Assembly (NCBI RefSeq): GCF_023703465.1
Contig: NZ_JAMQGP010000007.1
Location: 124,001-188,000, forward strand
DNA: 64,000 nucleotides
Direction: 5' to 3'
Origin: Echinimonas agarilytica
Lineage (GTDB): Bacteria > Pseudomonadota > Gammaproteobacteria > Enterobacterales > Neiellaceae
In this document: positions 63,327 through 64,000 of the stretch, piece after piece
Layout of the letters: every line of letters begins with the position of its first letter
Numbering within the stretch: the first letter of the stretch is position 1
The notes under the pieces: generated by a model
What the model was told of the DNA's origin: nothing
Database searches by the model: none
Seen by the model: only the letters and a program-made list of their open reading frames with translations
Translations under genes and position numbers: made by a program

Positions 63327-63661
63327 ATGAATTACACATGCCAAACGGTGATGTTTTAACACTCGACAAACACGGCTACCTCGCCAATGTAAATGACTGG
63401 TCTGAAACGGTCGCCACTGAATTTGCTAAACTCGAAAACATTGAGCTTTCAGCTGAGCACTGGGAAGTGGTGAACTTTGTTCGACAATTCTATTTAGAAT
63501 TTGATACCAGCCCCGCCATTCGAATGCTGATTAAAGCATTGTCAAAACAGTGGCCAGAAGAAAAAGCCAATAGCCGTTATTTGTATCGTTTGTTTAAAAA
63601 AGGCCCTGCGAAGCAGGCCACCCGGATTGCAGGTTTGCCCAAACCAGCAAAGTGTATCTAA
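63323..63661 (+). CDS. tusE: Sulfurtransferase TusE (DsrC family)
   Basis: A 112-residue DsrC-like protein. The essential penultimate cysteine is Cys111 (PAKCI end). [44 protein letters not shown] and the [40 protein letters not shown] tail are typical. Hands sulfur from TusBCD to MnmA. Confidence 0.96.
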   Translation: MNELHMPNGDVLTLDKHGYLANVNDWSETVATEFAKLENIELSAEHWEVVNFVRQFYLEFDTSPAIRMLIKALSKQWPEEKANSRYLYRLFKKGPAKQATRIAGLPKPAKCI

Positions 63662-63699
63662 AGCTTCTCTGACCCACTTGGGTTGATGTAGTAAACACA

Positions 63700-63727
63700 A
63701 AAAAAGCCGCTCGAGAGCGGCTTTTTT
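63700..63727. terminator. Bidirectional terminator between tusE and serS
   Basis: Stem AAAAAGCCGCT/AGCGGCTTTTT with a CGAG loop, T-runs on both strands, between the convergent genes. Confidence 0.9.
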
Positions 63728-63743
63728 AGATGAACAAGTTGGC

Positions 63744-64000
<257 letters not shown>

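Overview
The window reads as chromosome of a marine, polysaccharide-degrading gammaproteobacterium, most likely Alteromonadales-like. Supporting signs are the TonB-dependent receptors, sulfatases and lyases, the order pgsA-uvrC-uvrY beside tRNA-Gly/Cys/Leu (the same neighbourhood as in E. coli), tusDCBE, and an EfpL-type factor. This assignment comes from gene content; no similarity search was run.

1-16.4 kb is a polysaccharide utilisation locus with an ulvan-like signature. It holds a TonB-dependent receptor (cut by the window edge), a GH105 lipoprotein, a BNR-propeller lipoprotein resembling PL24/PL25 ulvan lyases, an S1 sulfatase, the 2-keto-3-deoxygluconate permease kdgT, a GH88 lipoprotein, a DUF1080 lipoprotein, a second BNR-propeller lipoprotein, and a 1033-residue FG-GAP/ASPIC/Big_2 lipoprotein. 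A truncated sulfatase closes the locus. Several of its promoters carry GACC/GACT tetramers repeated with an exact 10-bp period, a candidate shared operator.

16.8-28.7 kb is mixed chromosome: an orphan membrane protein, dapD, efpL, an ABC exporter (ATPase plus two permeases, one frameshifted) coupled to a siderophore-type TonB receptor, and an NmrA/DUF1772 pair with a divergent AraC regulator.

29.05-53.30 kb looks like a 24-kb genomic island integrated at tRNA-Leu(UAA). A 22-nt near-copy of the tRNA 3' end sits at 29050, and a decayed P4-type integrase lies beside the tRNA. The island carries a complete route for unsaturated uronates (kdgF, a DhuI-type isomerase, two kduD, kdgK, kdgA), uptake genes (ExuT-type MFS, SSS symporter, TonB receptor), a secreted PL38-type lyase, a cytoplasmic heparinase-II/III-fold lyase, a beta-helix protein, an esterase, a YgjV membrane protein and a KdgR-type IclR regulator. 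Six KdgR-box palindromes lie inside the island, at the promoters expected to respond. uxaC in the island is a pseudogene with three frameshifts, and the integrase end is fused to a sulfatase remnant.

The first locus makes unsaturated uronic acids (GH88/GH105 products) and the island supplies their catabolism to pyruvate and glyceraldehyde-3-phosphate, so the two appear functionally complementary.

53.3-64 kb is conserved core: tRNA-Leu, -Cys and -Gly, pgsA, uvrC, uvrY, ubiV, ubiU, ubiT, a type IV pilin-like gene, a tandem array with two intact tRNA-Ser(UGA) genes and two tRNA ghosts, yccA, tusDCBE and the 3' end of serS.
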